In this document: one piece after another, positions 1 to 6,733 of the stretch
How positions within the stretch are numbered: position 1 is the stretch's first letter
Layout of the letters: each line of letters begins with the position of its first letter
Origin: an uncultured Thiomonas sp.
Lineage (GTDB): Bacteria > Pseudomonadota > Gammaproteobacteria > Burkholderiales > Burkholderiaceae_C
Direction: 5' to 3'
Length of the DNA stretch: 6,733 nucleotides
Assembly: GCA_937927695.1 (NCBI GenBank)
Contig: CALBRU010000149.1
Span: forward strand, 1-6,733
The notes under the pieces: generated by a model
What the model was told of the DNA's origin: nothing
What the model saw: the letters and a program-made list of their open reading frames with translations, nothing else
The model's database searches: none
Made by a program: the position numbers and the translations under genes

Positions 1-963
1 CTGGCGCAGGCCATCTTCGATCAGGCGCGCGGTGAGCAGCAGGGCGAGAAACATCACCACCGAATCAAAATACACATGGCTCTGGCCGTGCCACACGCTC
101 CACACGCTGGCGGCAAACGCGCTCCACAGACCGAGAGTGACGGGCACGTCCATCGCCAGGCGACGGTTGCGCACGTCGCGCAGCGCTCCCATGAGGAAAG
201 GCCAGCCGGAAAACAGCAAGGCGGGCAAGGTGAGCGCCAGGCTGCCCCACTGGAAAATGCCCTGCTCCGCCGCGTTGAGCCCCTCGGCATCGAGGTAGCC
301 CGGCCAGGCGAACATCATCACCTGCATCATCGCCAGCCAGGCCACGAGGGTGCGCAAAATGGCCAGACGACGGGCGCGGCGGTGGTTGATCTCACTCTGG
401 TGACGCGCATTGGGCAGTGGGCGATAACCCACCTCGGCAAGCGCCTGAAACACCTGAGCCAGTTGCACAGTGTTGGCGTCCCACTGCAACGCCACGCGAC
501 GGGTCGAGTAGTTCACCGTGGCGGCGAGCACGCCCGGAATAGCCCGCAGCCGCTGCTCGATCAGCCAGACGCAGGCGCCGCAATGAATGCCATCGACCGC
601 GATTTGAGTGCTCCACCGACCTTCGCCCAGCGACGTGGCATAGGCGGTGAGAAACGCCGGGTCGGCCAGCGCCATCCACTGCTGATGGAGTTTGTCGATC
701 TCTTCGCGCGGCAGCGCGGCCAGCGCGCCTTCGCCTGCGGTGCGGCGGTCGTAATAGGCGCACAGCCCGCCCTGCACGATGATCTCGGCCGCCGCCGCGC
801 AGCCCTGGCAGCAAAAGCTGCGCCACTGTCCGTCCAGTTCCATGCGCACCGGCGCGTCGCCCAAAGGCAGGCTGCAGTGATAGCAGCCGGTCGCCTCAGC
901 GGGCTGCGCTGGCAACTGCGCCTGATTAGGGGCGCCGGGCAGGGGAAGGATGGAACTCGACAT
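1..963 (-). CDS. ccoI: Copper-exporting P-type ATPase for cbb3 oxidase assembly (CcoI/FixI), N-terminal 321 residues, partial
   Basis: This reading frame has no stop and runs off the left edge, so only the first 321 codons are visible. It encodes the start of an inner-membrane P1B-type ATPase that moves copper outward for the CuB centre of cbb3 cytochrome c oxidase. Visible in order: a Cys-rich N-terminal segment with CxxC at C27/C30 and the FCCQGC motif at residues 50-55, typical of CcoI; a heavy-metal-associated domain at about 118-185 with the metal-binding GIHCGAC motif (C128, C131); then four hydrophobic stretches at about 200-220, 238-258, 270-291 and 297-315. The MDVPVTLG signature before the third stretch is characteristic of heavy-metal ATPases. 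The CPC, DKTGT and nucleotide-binding motifs would lie outside the window. The ATG at 963 has AGGA eight bases upstream; an in-frame ATG at 972 (adding Met-Ala-Ile) is the alternative. The FCCQGC segment and absence of tandem metal-binding domains favour CcoI over an ordinary CopA. Confidence 0.9.
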   Translation of the reverse strand, partial: MSSSILPLPGAPNQAQLPAQPAEATGCYHCSLPLGDAPVRMELDGQWRSFCCQGCAAAAEIIVQGGLCAYYDRRTAGEGALAALPREEIDKLHQQWMALADPAFLTAYATSLGEGRWSTQIAVDGIHCGACVWLIEQRLRAIPGVLAATVNYSTRRVALQWDANTVQLAQVFQALAEVGYRPLPNARHQSEINHRRARRLAILRTLVAWLAMMQVMMFAWPGYLDAEGLNAAEQGIFQWGSLALTLPALLFSGWPFLMGALRDVRNRRLAMDVPVTLGLWSAFAASVWSVWHGQSHVYFDSVVMFLALLLTARLIEDGLRQ

Positions 964-998
964 GATCGCCATCCTAGAAACTGCGCCATCACACCGCC

Positions 999-1012
999 TT
1001 GAGATGTATCAA
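999..1012 (-). promoter_or_regulatory. FNR/Anr/FixK-type binding site upstream of ccoI
   Basis: On the minus strand the sequence TTGATACATCTCAA matches the FNR-family consensus TTGAT-N4-ATCAA at nine of ten positions. It lies between hrpA and ccoI, with its centre about 42 bases before the ccoI ATG at 963. Genes for cbb3 oxidase and its assembly factors are commonly controlled by FNR, Anr or FixK proteins, so site and target agree. Whether it activates or represses depends on the transcription start, which is not known. Confidence 0.72.
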
Positions 1013-1033
1013 GAAGTTTCTATACATTGTCAA
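1005..1033 (-). promoter_or_regulatory. Candidate sigma70 promoter for ccoI overlapping the FNR-type site
   Basis: Reading toward ccoI, a perfect -35 hexamer TTGACA (1028-1033) is followed after 17 bases by GATACA (1005-1010), which matches only three of six positions of the -10 consensus. The -10 falls inside the FNR-type palindrome, so a bound regulator would block this promoter. A competing model puts the -10 at TAGGAT (971-976, four of six), which places the palindrome centre at about -41.5, the usual position for activation by FNR-family proteins. Confidence 0.4.
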
Positions 1034-1069
1034 GGGTATTCCCGGATGAAACCGGACGATCAATCTGGG

Positions 1070-4000
1070 TCAGCCCTGCCACTGCGCCCACACCTTTTCC
1101 AGACGCTTGATCGATACCGGCATGGGCGTGCGCAGTTCTTGGGCGAACAGTGACACCCGTAGTTCTTCGAGCAGCCAGCGCAGCTCTTGCAGGCGTGGCG
1201 GCAGGTGCCCGTGATAGTTAGCCGCCTCGCGCTGCCAGCGGGTGAGCCAAGGGGCGAGCTGGGTGCTGAGTTGCGCATCGCGGGCCGGATCGGTGCGAAA
1301 CTTATCCAGCCGCCGCCCGATGGCCTGCAAATAGCGGGGAAAGTGCGTGATTTGCGCGGGCGGCGTTTCGGCGATGAAGCGCGGGGGCAACAAGGCCTGC
1401 AGCTGGGCGCGGATGTCGGCGTGCAGCGCGGATTGATTCTTGTACGCGGCGAGTTTTTTCTGCACTTGCGCGTGCTCGCCCAGAATTTGCGCCGTCAGCC
1501 GCGCCATTTCGGCGGCCAGCAGTTGAAAGCGGGGCTTGCCTTCATTCAAGCGTTGGGCGAAGGCGGATTTGTCGGCAGGCAGCGGCTCGGCGAGGAAGGC
1601 CCGGTCGAGCGCCGCATCCATAATCTGCGCGCGCAGCAGTTCAGCCGTGCCCAGCGACATGAACTGCATCGCCGCCTGCTGGAATCCGGGCAGATTTTTT
1701 TCCGCGTGCTTGATCTGATCGCGCAGCTGCAGGGCGAACAGACGGCGCAGGCCGCTACGGTGCAGCCGCGCGGCCTCCTCGGCGGTGTCGAACACCTCCA
1801 CATCGACTGCGCCGCCTTTGTCCACCAGGGCAGGAAAGCCGATCAGGGTGTGCGCGCCCCGGTGCAGCTCCAGCAGTTCGGGCAGGGCGTCGAAGGTCCA
1901 GTCGGTCAGTCCTTGCAGCGCATCGGTGGGCACATCGGTGGACGCTTCGCGCGGTGCTGCGGGCACCACACCGGCAACCGCGCGCGCTGGCGCCGGGGGC
2001 TCGGACGGGGCCTTAGCGTCTATTTTCGGCGACAGTTGGGTGCGCAATTTGGCAAGTTCGGCAAACGCGCTGCGTGAAGCCTGGCCGTGATCGGCACGCA
2101 GTTTGTCGATGTCGCGCCCGACGTCGATGCGCCGTCCGTGGGCGTCGATCACCTGCACGTTGAAAAACAGATGAGCCCCGAGGGTTTCGAGCTTGAAGTC
2201 GCTGCGCTGCAGCGCCAGCCCGGTGTGCTCGCGCACCTGTTCGCGCAAGGCGTCGAGCAGGTCGCCCTGGCCGAATCGCTCGGCCGCGGTGAGCTGCGCA
2301 GCGAACGCCTCGGCGGTTTGCGGCAGCGGCACGAGGCGCGCACGCGGGCGTTGCGGCAGGCTTTTGAGCAGCGCCAGAATCTTTTCCTTGAGCAGCCCCG
2401 GCACCAGCCATTGCAGCCGCTGCGCCGGAATCTGGTTGAGCGCGGCCAGCGGCGCCTGCACCGTGACGCCGTCGCGCGCGCCGCCGGGGTCGAAGGTGTA
2501 GTCGAGCTGCAGCTCCAGTGCGCCGAGCTTGAGGCGGTTGGGAAACGTCTCGGTGGTGATGCCGGCCGCTTCGTGGCGCATCAACTCGTCGCGCTGCAGG
2601 AACAGCAGCTTGGGCTTGGCCCGCACCGCATCGCGATACCAGCGGTCGAAACTGGCGCCGCCGTGCACTTCGTCGGGCACTTGCTGGTCGTAGAAGGCGT
2701 AGATGAGTTCTTCGTCCACCAGCACGTCGAGCCGCCGCGCCTTGTGTTCGAGACGTTCAATGTCGGCGATCAGCGCCTGGTTGTGCTGGAAAAACGGCCA
2801 GCGGCAGTCCCACTCGCCCGCGACCAGGGCCTCGCGCAAAAAAATCTCGCGCGCCTGCTTGGGGTCGAAACGGCCGAAATCCACCCGTCGCTGGTTGTAA
2901 ACCACCAGTCCATACAGCGTCGCGCGCTCAAAGGCGGTGACTTGCGCTGGCTTCTTTTCCCAATGTGGATCGAGCAGGCTGGTCTTGAGCAGGTGCGCGC
3001 CTACGCGCTCCAGCCACTGCGGCTCGATGCGCGCCACGCCGCGGGCGTAGAGGCGGCTGGTTTCCACCAGCTCCGCCGCCATGATCCACCGCCCTGCCTT
3101 GCGCCCCAGCGGCGACGACGGATGGATGGCAAAACGGATGCCCCTCGCGCCAAGGTACTGGGCATCGTCATCGCCCTTGTAGCCCACGTTGCCGAGCAGG
3201 CCGCTGAGCAAAGCGCAGTGAATCTGCTCGTAGGTCGCTTCGGTCGTGTTGAGCCGCCAACCCTGCTCGGCCACCAGGGTGTGCAACTGGCTGTGCACGT
3301 CATGCCATTCGCGCAGGCGCAGCGGCGATAGATACTGGCCGCGCAGTTCGCCCCACAATTTGCGCTGCGACTTTTTGTGGGCAATGGCCGCGTGGTAATG
3401 CGCCCAGAGCTTGAGCCAGCCGAGAAATTCGGAGCGCTCGTCGCTGAACTTGCGATGCGCTTCATCGGCAGCCTGCTGCGCCTCGGCAGGACGTTCGCGC
3501 GGGTCTTGCACCGACAGCGCCGCGGCGATGATCAGCACTTCGGTCAGCGCCTCGCGGTTGCGCGCCTCCAGAATCATGCGGCCGATGCGTGGGTCCAGCG
3601 GCAGTCGGGCAAGCTCTCTGCCCAAGGGGGTGAGCGCATTGCGGTCGTCCACCGCACCCAGTTCGGTGAGCAACTGGTAGCCGTCGGCAATCGCCTTGCC
3701 CGGCGGCGGTTCGATGAACGGAAACTGCTCGATGGAATCCAGCCCCAGAGCCTTCATGCGCAGAATGACCGCAGCCAGCGAAGACCGCTGGATTTCCGGC
3801 GTGGTGAAGCGCGGCCGCTCAGCGAACTCGGCTTCGTCGTACAGCCGGATGCACACGCCGTTGGCCACCCGGCCGCAACGGCCCGCGCGTTGCTGCGCCG
3901 CCGCCTGGCTGATGGGTTCGACCTGCAGCATTTCCACCTTGTTGCGGTAGCTGTAGCGTTTCACCCGCGCCAGACCGGCGTCGATGACGTAGCGGATGCC

Positions 4001-4996
4001 CGGCACGGTGAGCGAGGTTTCGGCCACATTGGTCGCCAGCACGATGCGCCGCGCTCCGCCCGAAGCGAACACGCGGTCTTGCTCGGCCTGCGACAGGCGG
4101 GCGTACAGCGGCAAGATCTCCACGCCAACGCGCTTGGTGTCGAGATGGTGTTTGCGCAGCGCCGCCTCGGCTTCTCGGATTTCGCGCTCGCCAGGCAGAA
4201 ACACCAGAATGTCGCCGGAGCCAAGCCGCCAAAGCTCGTCCACCGCGTCGCAGATCGCCGCAGACTGGTCGCGGTCATCGCCCTTGTCCACGCCAAAAGG
4301 CCGCCAGCGCACTTCCACCGGATACAGCCGCCCCGAAACTTCGATGCCCGGAGCAAGCCGCCCTGAAGAGTCGGCGAAATGCTGTGCAAAGCGGTCTGCA
4401 TCGATCGTTGCCGAGGTGACGATGACCTTCAGATCCGGGCGTCTGGGCAACAACTGCTTGAGGTAGCCCAGCAGCACGTCGATGTTCAGGCTGCGCTCGT
4501 GCGCCTCGTCGATGATCAAGGTGTCGTAGGCGCGCAGCAGCGGATCGGTCTGGGTTTCCGCCAGCAAGATGCCGTCGGTCATCAGCTTGATCGATGCCCC
4601 GGGCTGCAGCCGGTCGTTGAAGCGCACCTTGTATCCGGCAATCGCGCCCAGCTCGCTGCCCAGTTCCTGCGCAATCCGCCGGGCGATGCTCACCGCCGCC
4701 AGCCGCCGCGGCTGGGTGTGACCGATCAGCCCCGTTCCGCCCGCCCCCAGCCCGCGCCCGATGGACAGCGCGATCTTGGGCAACTGCGTGGTCTTGCCCG
4801 ATCCGGTTTCGCCGCAGACGATCACCACCTGATGCTCGCGCAGTGCACGCGCGATGTCCTCGCGCCGCAGCGAAACCGGCAGATCTTCAGGAAAGCGCAC
4901 TTCGCCTACGGGCGTCGCTGCCACAGGCTTGCGCGGTGCGGCAGCAGGGCGCTGGCGTGAGGGTCGGGCGGCGGTGGATTCGGGCATGGAAGACAT
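1070..4996 (-). CDS. hrpA: ATP-dependent DEAH-box RNA helicase HrpA
   Basis: A cytoplasmic RNA helicase of about 1308 residues, close to E. coli HrpA (about 1300) and much longer than HrpB (about 820). Numbering from the ATG at 4996, the helicase motifs are intact: Walker A GETGSGKTTQ 62-71, TQPRR 94-98, DEAH 163-166, TSAT 194-197, LPGEREI 267-273, ATNVAETSLT 321-330 and QRAGRCGR 369-376. A helical ratchet region and an OB-like segment (around 590-670, with MAAELVETSRLYARG) follow, then the long HrpA-specific C-terminal region (DUF3418-like) to the end. An Ala/Pro-rich linker at about 991-1028 splits that region. In E. coli HrpA acts on mRNA, in fimbrial transcript processing and reportedly in rescue of collided ribosomes; that role here is by homology. 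In-frame starts exist at 5038, 4996 and 4987, none with a clear Shine-Dalgarno sequence. The 5038 start would add 14 mostly hydrophobic residues and overlap the argA ATG, so 4996 or 4987 is preferred. Confidence 0.95.
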   Translation of the reverse strand: MSSMPESTAARPSRQRPAAAPRKPVAATPVGEVRFPEDLPVSLRREDIARALREHQVVIVCGETGSGKTTQLPKIALSIGRGLGAGGTGLIGHTQPRRLAAVSIARRIAQELGSELGAIAGYKVRFNDRLQPGASIKLMTDGILLAETQTDPLLRAYDTLIIDEAHERSLNIDVLLGYLKQLLPRRPDLKVIVTSATIDADRFAQHFADSSGRLAPGIEVSGRLYPVEVRWRPFGVDKGDDRDQSAAICDAVDELWRLGSGDILVFLPGEREIREAEAALRKHHLDTKRVGVEILPLYARLSQAEQDRVFASGGARRIVLATNVAETSLTVPGIRYVIDAGLARVKRYSYRNKVEMLQVEPISQAAAQQRAGRCGRVANGVCIRLYDEAEFAERPRFTTPEIQRSSLAAVILRMKALGLDSIEQFPFIEPPPGKAIADGYQLLTELGAVDDRNALTPLGRELARLPLDPRIGRMILEARNREALTEVLIIAAALSVQDPRERPAEAQQAADEAHRKFSDERSEFLGWLKLWAHYHAAIAHKKSQRKLWGELRGQYLSPLRLREWHDVHSQLHTLVAEQGWRLNTTEATYEQIHCALLSGLLGNVGYKGDDDAQYLGARGIRFAIHPSSPLGRKAGRWIMAAELVETSRLYARGVARIEPQWLERVGAHLLKTSLLDPHWEKKPAQVTAFERATLYGLVVYNQRRVDFGRFDPKQAREIFLREALVAGEWDCRWPFFQHNQALIADIERLEHKARRLDVLVDEELIYAFYDQQVPDEVHGGASFDRWYRDAVRAKPKLLFLQRDELMRHEAAGITTETFPNRLKLGALELQLDYTFDPGGARDGVTVQAPLAALNQIPAQRLQWLVPGLLKEKILALLKSLPQRPRARLVPLPQTAEAFAAQLTAAERFGQGDLLDALREQVREHTGLALQRSDFKLETLGAHLFFNVQVIDAHGRRIDVGRDIDKLRADHGQASRSAFAELAKLRTQLSPKIDAKAPSEPPAPARAVAGVVPAAPREASTDVPTDALQGLTDWTFDALPELLELHRGAHTLIGFPALVDKGGAVDVEVFDTAEEAARLHRSGLRRLFALQLRDQIKHAEKNLPGFQQAAMQFMSLGTAELLRAQIMDAALDRAFLAEPLPADKSAFAQRLNEGKPRFQLLAAEMARLTAQILGEHAQVQKKLAAYKNQSALHADIRAQLQALLPPRFIAETPPAQITHFPRYLQAIGRRLDKFRTDPARDAQLSTQLAPWLTRWQREAANYHGHLPPRLQELRWLLEELRVSLFAQELRTPMPVSIKRLEKVWAQWQG

Positions 4997-5024
4997 CAAA
5001 AACAAAAGCAACCCGACATTTTCG

Positions 5025-5031
5025 GATAATC
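5025..5031. promoter_or_regulatory. Candidate -10 region shared by argA (+) and hrpA (-)
   Basis: GATAAT at 5025-5030 on the plus strand matches the sigma70 -10 consensus at five of six positions. On the minus strand the overlapping hexamer GATTAT (5026-5031) matches at four of six. The first would start transcription near 5037, at the argA ATG itself; the second near 5018, giving hrpA a leader of roughly 20-30 bases. No convincing -35 is visible on either side, so this is a candidate only. An imperfect inverted repeat, CCCGA (5012-5016) with TCGGG (5030-5034), brackets the area and could be an operator. Confidence 0.35.
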
Positions 5032-5036
5032 GGGCC

Positions 5037-6362
5037 ATGATCGCCCAGCAAGAACAATTCGTCGATTGGCTGCGCTCCGTCGCGCCTTACATCCATGCCC
5101 ATCGCGGCAAGACCTTCGTGGTCGCCATCGCCGGCGAATTGATCGCGGCCGGACGCCTCAACGCGCTGGTGCAGGATGTTGCGCTGCTCACCGCGATGGG
5201 CGTGCGCATCGTGCTCGTGCACGGCTTTCGTCCGCAGGTCGAAGCGCAGTTGCGCGAAAAAGGCGTCGGCGCGCGCTATTCACACGGCATGCGGGTGACC
5301 GATGAAGTCGCGCTCGATGCCGCGCAGGAAGCCGCTGGCCAGTTGCGCTTCGAAATTGAAGCCACGTTCTCGCAAGGCCTGCCCAACACGCCGATGGCCG
5401 GCGCCACTGTGCGCGTGGTCTCCGGGAATTTCATCATCGCCCGCCCCGTAGGCGTGATCGACGGCCTCGATTTTCAGCACACCGGGCTGGTGCGCAAGGT
5501 CGATGCGCCCACCATTCAGCGTGCGCTGGAATATGGCGCGGTCGTGCTCATGTCGCCCTTCGGTTACTCGCCCACGGGCGAAGCATTCAACCTCAGCATG
5601 GAAGACGTGGCCAGCAGCGTGGGCGCGGCCATCAAGGCGGAAAAGCTCGTGCTGATCACCGAGGTGGACGGCGTGATCGACGATGCGCACAACCTCATCC
5701 CCGAACTGACCGTCGCGCAGGCCGAAAGCCTGCTGTCGCGCCTGCCCGATCCGCAGCAGCCCACCGACACCGCGTTTTATTTGCGCCACGCGGTACGCGC
5801 CGTGCGCGGCGGCGTGACGCGAGCGCACATCGTGCCGTTTGCCATCGACGGCTCGCTGCTGCTCGAACTCTTCACCCACGACGGCGTAGGCACCATGATC
5901 GCCGACGAGCATCTCGAACATCTGCGGCAAGCCACGGCCGACGACGTGGGCGGCATCCTGCAACTCATCGAGCCGCTGGAAGAACAAGGCGTGCTGGTCA
6001 AGCGAAGCCGCACCGAAATCGAGCGCGACATCGGTTACTACACAGTGCTGGAGCATGACGGCATCATCTTCGGCTGCGCCGCGCTCTACCCCTACGCCGA
6101 GCAGAAAACCGGCGAAATGGCTGCGCTCACCGTTCACCCTTCCGCCCAAGGTCAGGGCGATGGTGAGCGCATCCTCAAACACATCGAACAACGCGCTCGG
6201 GCGCTGGGACTGCACAGCATTTTTGTGCTCACCACCCGCACCATGCACTGGTTTCTCAAACGGGGCTTTGTGCTGGTCGAGCGCGAATGGCTGCCGCCCG
6301 AGCGCCGCCTGCGCTACGACGACCAGCGACGCTCGCGTGTGCTGGTCAAACATCTCGGCTGA
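5037..6362 (+). CDS. argA: N-acetylglutamate synthase (amino-acid N-acetyltransferase), classical ArgA
   Basis: The enzyme transfers acetyl from acetyl-CoA to L-glutamate, the first committed step of arginine synthesis, in the cytoplasm. It has 441 residues, against 443 in E. coli, with the same two-domain layout. Residues about 1-290 form an amino-acid-kinase-like domain, with HRGKTFVVAIAGE near 22-34, VHGFRPQ 61-67, VVSGNFIIARP 127-137 and ELFTHDGVGT 277-286; in this family it binds the feedback inhibitor arginine. Residues about 295-441 form a GNAT acetyltransferase domain, with GEMAALTVHP 359-368 and the acetyl-CoA loop QGQGDG (Q371, G374, G376). Near the C-terminus LTTRTMHWFLKRGF closely matches E. 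coli ArgA. The ATG at 5037 places HRGK at residue 22, almost as in E. coli. An in-frame ATG at 4986 has GGTGGA upstream and would add 17 residues, but lies inside hrpA. It diverges from hrpA and is followed closely by yggX. Confidence 0.95.
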   Translation: MIAQQEQFVDWLRSVAPYIHAHRGKTFVVAIAGELIAAGRLNALVQDVALLTAMGVRIVLVHGFRPQVEAQLREKGVGARYSHGMRVTDEVALDAAQEAAGQLRFEIEATFSQGLPNTPMAGATVRVVSGNFIIARPVGVIDGLDFQHTGLVRKVDAPTIQRALEYGAVVLMSPFGYSPTGEAFNLSMEDVASSVGAAIKAEKLVLITEVDGVIDDAHNLIPELTVAQAESLLSRLPDPQQPTDTAFYLRHAVRAVRGGVTRAHIVPFAIDGSLLLELFTHDGVGTMIADEHLEHLRQATADDVGGILQLIEPLEEQGVLVKRSRTEIERDIGYYTVLEHDGIIFGCAALYPYAEQKTGEMAALTVHPSAQGQGDGERILKHIEQRARALGLHSIFVLTTRTMHWFLKRGFVLVEREWLPPERRLRYDDQRRSRVLVKHLG

Positions 6363-6372
6363 AACCTCAATA

Positions 6373-6377
6373 AAGGA
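6373..6377 (+). promoter_or_regulatory. Ribosome binding site of yggX
   Basis: AAGGA lies seven bases before the ATG at 6385, in the 22 bp gap after argA. It is the clearest Shine-Dalgarno sequence in the window and fixes the yggX start, excluding the long upstream in-frame extension that overlaps argA. Confidence 0.8.
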
Positions 6378-6384
6378 CACTTTC

Positions 6385-6657
6385 ATGGCACGCACGATTC
6401 ACTGCATCAAACTCGGCCGCGAGGCTGAAGGCCTCGATTTCGCGCCCTACCCCGGCGAACTTGGCGCACGCATCTACAACAACGTCTCCAAGGAAGCCTG
6501 GGCGGCCTGGCTCAAGCACCAGACCATGCTGGTGAATGAAAACCGCCTCAACCTGGCCGACGCCCGCGCCCGCCAATACTTGGCGCGGCAAATGGAAAAA
6601 TACTTTTTCGGCGAAGGCGCCGAAATGCCGCAAGGCTACGTGCCGCCCACGGCCTGA
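6385..6657 (+). CDS. yggX: Probable Fe(2+)-trafficking / oxidative damage protection protein YggX
   Basis: A 90-residue cytoplasmic protein (E. coli YggX has 91) of the YggX family. The family is linked to handling of ferrous iron and to protection or repair of iron-sulfur clusters under oxidative stress; the exact mechanism is not settled. Near-identity to E. coli YggX is seen in the N-terminal MARTIHC with conserved Cys7, in REAEGLDFAPYPGELGARIYN (residues 12-32), and in SKEAWAAWLKHQTMLVNENRLNL (about 35-57). The C-terminal PQGYVPP resembles the usual GY-P ending. It starts 22 bp after argA on the same strand, and no terminator is visible between them, so the two are probably co-transcribed. 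No direct metabolic link with arginine synthesis is evident, so the pairing may simply be conserved gene order. Confidence 0.95.
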   Translation: MARTIHCIKLGREAEGLDFAPYPGELGARIYNNVSKEAWAAWLKHQTMLVNENRLNLADARARQYLARQMEKYFFGEGAEMPQGYVPPTA

Positions 6658-6714
6658 GTTGAACTGAGCAGCCTGAAGCTGGACGCAATACAGATTCCGC
6701 ACACTCGCTGCGCG

Positions 6715-6732
6715 AATACTCCATATAGTATT
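6715..6732. repeat. AT-rich inverted repeat at the right edge, downstream of yggX
   Basis: AATACT (6715-6720) and AGTATT (6727-6732) are perfect reverse complements separated by CCATAT, giving a 6 bp stem that abuts the window end. The stem is too AT-rich and short for a convincing intrinsic terminator, and any T-run would continue outside. TATAGT (6724-6729) within it also resembles a -10 element, but no -35 is apparent. The stretch 6658-6714 between yggX and this repeat shows nothing else. Confidence 0.35.
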
Positions 6733-6733
6733 T

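Noticed and set aside
76..1002. 308-codon open frame on the plus strand opposite ccoI
   Set aside because: The opposite strand encodes clear CcoI motifs over the whole stretch; this protein is Gln/His/Arg/Ala-rich with no recognisable domain, typical of an antisense shadow in GC-rich DNA.
1042..1055. CCGG-ATGAAA-CCGG hairpin after hrpA as a transcription terminator
   Set aside because: The stem is only 4 bp, does not extend outward and lacks a T-run; CCGG is self-complementary and frequent in GC-rich DNA.
2087..3331. 414-codon open frame on the plus strand opposite hrpA, with other long ones at 1187-2077 and 3377-4366
   Set aside because: They are antisense to an intact HrpA. Their length follows from GC-rich codon use, and their translations show no family motif and no good ribosome binding site.
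4854..5036. Upstream in-frame extension of argA to 4854
   Set aside because: It would add 61 residues rich in Arg and Ser that overlap the hrpA start, whereas the ATG at 5037 reproduces the N-terminal length of E. coli ArgA.
4985..5036. ArgR operator between hrpA and argA
   Set aside because: No sequence resembling the known ArgR box was found, only a short CCCGA/TCGGG inverted repeat, so arginine repression cannot be claimed.
5280..6395. 371-codon open frame on the minus strand opposite argA
   Set aside because: ArgA domains are complete on the plus strand over this region; the antisense product is His/Gly/Val-rich without recognisable motifs.

Overview
This is a 6.7 kb stretch of GC-rich chromosome. 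The gene set and order point to a betaproteobacterium of the order Burkholderiales; a Thiomonas-like organism is possible but is only an impression. No phage, transposon, CRISPR, tRNA or rRNA signal was seen. The content is ordinary core-genome material: four protein genes on two divergent arms, with the interesting details in the intergenic DNA.

Minus-strand arm, read right to left. hrpA (about 4996 to 1070) encodes a full-length DEAH-box RNA helicase of the long HrpA type. After a 106 bp gap comes ccoI/fixI (963 down to position 1, cut by the window edge). It encodes the N-terminal third of the copper-exporting P-type ATPase that supplies copper to cbb3 cytochrome oxidase. The gap holds a near-perfect FNR/Anr/FixK-type palindrome (999-1012) and sigma70-like elements, so ccoI probably has its own oxygen-responsive promoter rather than depending on hrpA read-through. 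The rest of ccoI, and possibly ccoS and ccoNOQP, would lie to the left of the window.

Plus-strand arm. argA (5037-6362) encodes the classical two-domain N-acetylglutamate synthase, the first and feedback-controlled step of arginine synthesis. It is followed after 22 bp by yggX (6385-6657), a small protein tied to iron trafficking and oxidative-damage protection. The two are probably co-transcribed. The last 76 bp after yggX contain no gene, only an AT-rich inverted repeat that runs to the window edge.

The hrpA and argA starts face each other across very little DNA, and their possible start codons interleave. The only good -10 element for argA sits so close to the ATG that the transcript could be leaderless. 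No new biological system was found. The points most worth checking are the oxygen-control site at ccoI and the crowded, possibly bidirectional hrpA/argA start region.
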